Assembly: GCA_020441605.1 (NCBI GenBank) | Contig: JAGRLX010000372.1 | Location: 1 to 21,914, forward strand | Origin: Alphaproteobacteria bacterium | GTDB taxonomy: Bacteria; Pseudomonadota; Alphaproteobacteria; Rhizobiales; Aestuariivirgaceae | Direction: 5' to 3' | Length of the DNA stretch: 21,914 nucleotides | In this document: positions 21,257-21,914 of the stretch, one piece after another | Layout of the letters: each line of letters begins with the position of its first letter | How positions within the stretch are numbered: position 1 is the stretch's first letter | Translations under genes and position numbers: made by a program | Notes under the pieces: generated by a model | Seen by the model: the letters and a program-made list of their open reading frames with translations, nothing else | Told to the model about the DNA's origin: nothing | Databases searched by the model: none

Positions 21257-21914
21257 AGCCGCCGCCCCGACCGGCCCGCATTTCTCCCTGGCGGAGCTCT
21301 TCCGGCCGCTGGTCCAGCCGATCATTGCGGTGGCGATTTCGGTCCTGGTCGGTGGCCTGCTGGTGCTCACGCTCGGCGAGAACCCCTTCGAGATCTACTG
21401 GCTGCTGATCAGCGGCAGCCTGGTCGGCTGGCCGAATTTCCTGGTCACCTTGCAGATGATGAGCCCGCTGCTCTTCACCGGACTGGCGGTCGCCATCTCC
21501 TTCCGCGCCGGGCTTTGGAACATCGGCGCCGAGGGCCAGATGATCATGGGCGCCCTCTTCGCCGGCATAGCCGGCTATGCGGTCGACCTGCCGACCTTCC
21601 TCCATATCCCCTTCTGCCTTGCCGCGGCGTTTCTCGGCGGCCTGCTCTGGGCGCTGATTCCGGCCGTCCTGAGAGTCTGGCTCAACGTCAACGAGATCGT
21701 CGTCTGCCTGATGATGAATCCGATCGCCCTGCTCTTCTCCGGCTATGTATCGACGCATCTCCTCAAGGCGCCGGGTCCCACCAACAAGCTGCCGGACATC
21801 GCCGAGACCGCGATGCTGCCGACCTTCTCGCTCTATTCCCAGGTCAATGCCGGCTTCATCATCGGCCTCGCGCTCTGCCTGCTCTTCGCCGCCATCAACG
21901 GCTGGACCAAGAAG
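21246..21914 (+). CDS. ABC transporter permease, nucleoside/simple sugar type, C-terminal part missing at the window edge
   Basis: From ATG 21246 the frame is open to the last base, giving 223 residues and at least five membrane helices. LVQPIIAVAISVLVGGLLVL is the first helix. LLFTGLAVAISFRAGLWNIG with AEGQMIMGALFAG is the conserved cytoplasmic coupling motif of the BPD_transp_2 permeases of the YufP group. LNVNEIVVCLMMNPIALLFSGYV matches the typical NEII...LMLN segment. It forms half of the transmembrane pathway; YufP-type systems usually have a second permease gene next, which would lie beyond the right edge. The start overlaps the ATPase gene by 11 bases, consistent with translational coupling in one operon with the binding protein. 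Confidence 0.92.
   Translation, partial: MSAEAAAPTGPHFSLAELFRPLVQPIIAVAISVLVGGLLVLTLGENPFEIYWLLISGSLVGWPNFLVTLQMMSPLLFTGLAVAISFRAGLWNIGAEGQMIMGALFAGIAGYAVDLPTFLHIPFCLAAAFLGGLLWALIPAVLRVWLNVNEIVVCLMMNPIALLFSGYVSTHLLKAPGPTNKLPDIAETAMLPTFSLYSQVNAGFIIGLALCLLFAAINGWTKK

Noticed and set aside
19592..21370. 592-codon open frame on the minus strand opposite the ABC ATPase
   Set aside because: Low-complexity Asp/Ala/Gly/Glu-rich translation is typical of the antisense of a GC-rich gene; the plus strand has every ABC motif.
1..21914. CRISPR array, insertion sequence or prophage
   Set aside because: No regularly spaced repeats, transposase, terminal inverted repeats or phage genes were seen on either strand.

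Overview
The window looks like chromosomal DNA from a GC-rich alphaproteobacterium, most likely of the Hyphomicrobiales/Rhizobiales type. The clues are an rluD-rpoH pair divergent from a DUF6476-type small membrane protein, the protein families present, and dense GC-rich codon use. No integrase, transposase, phage gene or CRISPR array is visible.

Region 1 (1-3813) is housekeeping and small metabolism. On the minus strand are the start of rpoH (heat-shock sigma factor, cut by the window edge) and an RluD-type pseudouridine synthase. Divergent from rluD, with start codons sharing the same CATG, is a small DUF6476-like membrane protein. A tRNA-Glu(CTC), a nucleobase/nucleoside deaminase and an MFS transporter follow on the plus strand.

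Region 2 (3832-15922) is the accessory part and reads as a cell-surface or extracellular polysaccharide locus. A rightward operon encodes a MOP/Wzx-like flippase, a DPM1-like GT2 glycosyltransferase and a 729-residue protein with two GT2 domains. Leftward genes on both sides encode two secreted GH16 glycanases. The right-hand GH16 is the last gene of a tightly coupled leftward operon. That operon starts with a protein carrying TamA-like POTRA modules but ending in two membrane helices instead of a beta-barrel, followed by a periplasmic Sel1/TPR-repeat protein. Divergent from it is a large polytopic membrane protein resembling a GT-C glycosyltransferase or polymerase, then a small secreted META-domain protein. 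No Wza, Wzc or recognised Wzy, and no initiating phosphoglycosyl transferase, lies in the window. The POTRA-Sel1-GH16 set could be the periplasmic handling/export module of a poorly described polysaccharide pathway; this is the most interesting part of the window.

Region 3 (15942-21914) is methylthioribose salvage plus an importer. mtnA (plus) and mtnK (minus) converge with a 7-bp overlap of their ends. Divergent from mtnK is an ABC importer operon: a Tat-type, RbsB-like substrate-binding protein, a double-domain ATPase and a permease cut by the right edge. The ATPase and permease have motifs of the nucleoside/BMP transporter group rather than of RbsA/RbsC. The neighbourhood suggests uptake of 5-methylthioribose or a related nucleoside-derived sugar, phosphorylation by MtnK and isomerisation by MtnA.

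No intergenic stretch exceeds 300 bases. The longest are 4777-5061, 18338-18621 and 6481-6700; what is visible in them is listed as small sites. No convincing intrinsic terminator (GC stem plus T-run) was found.
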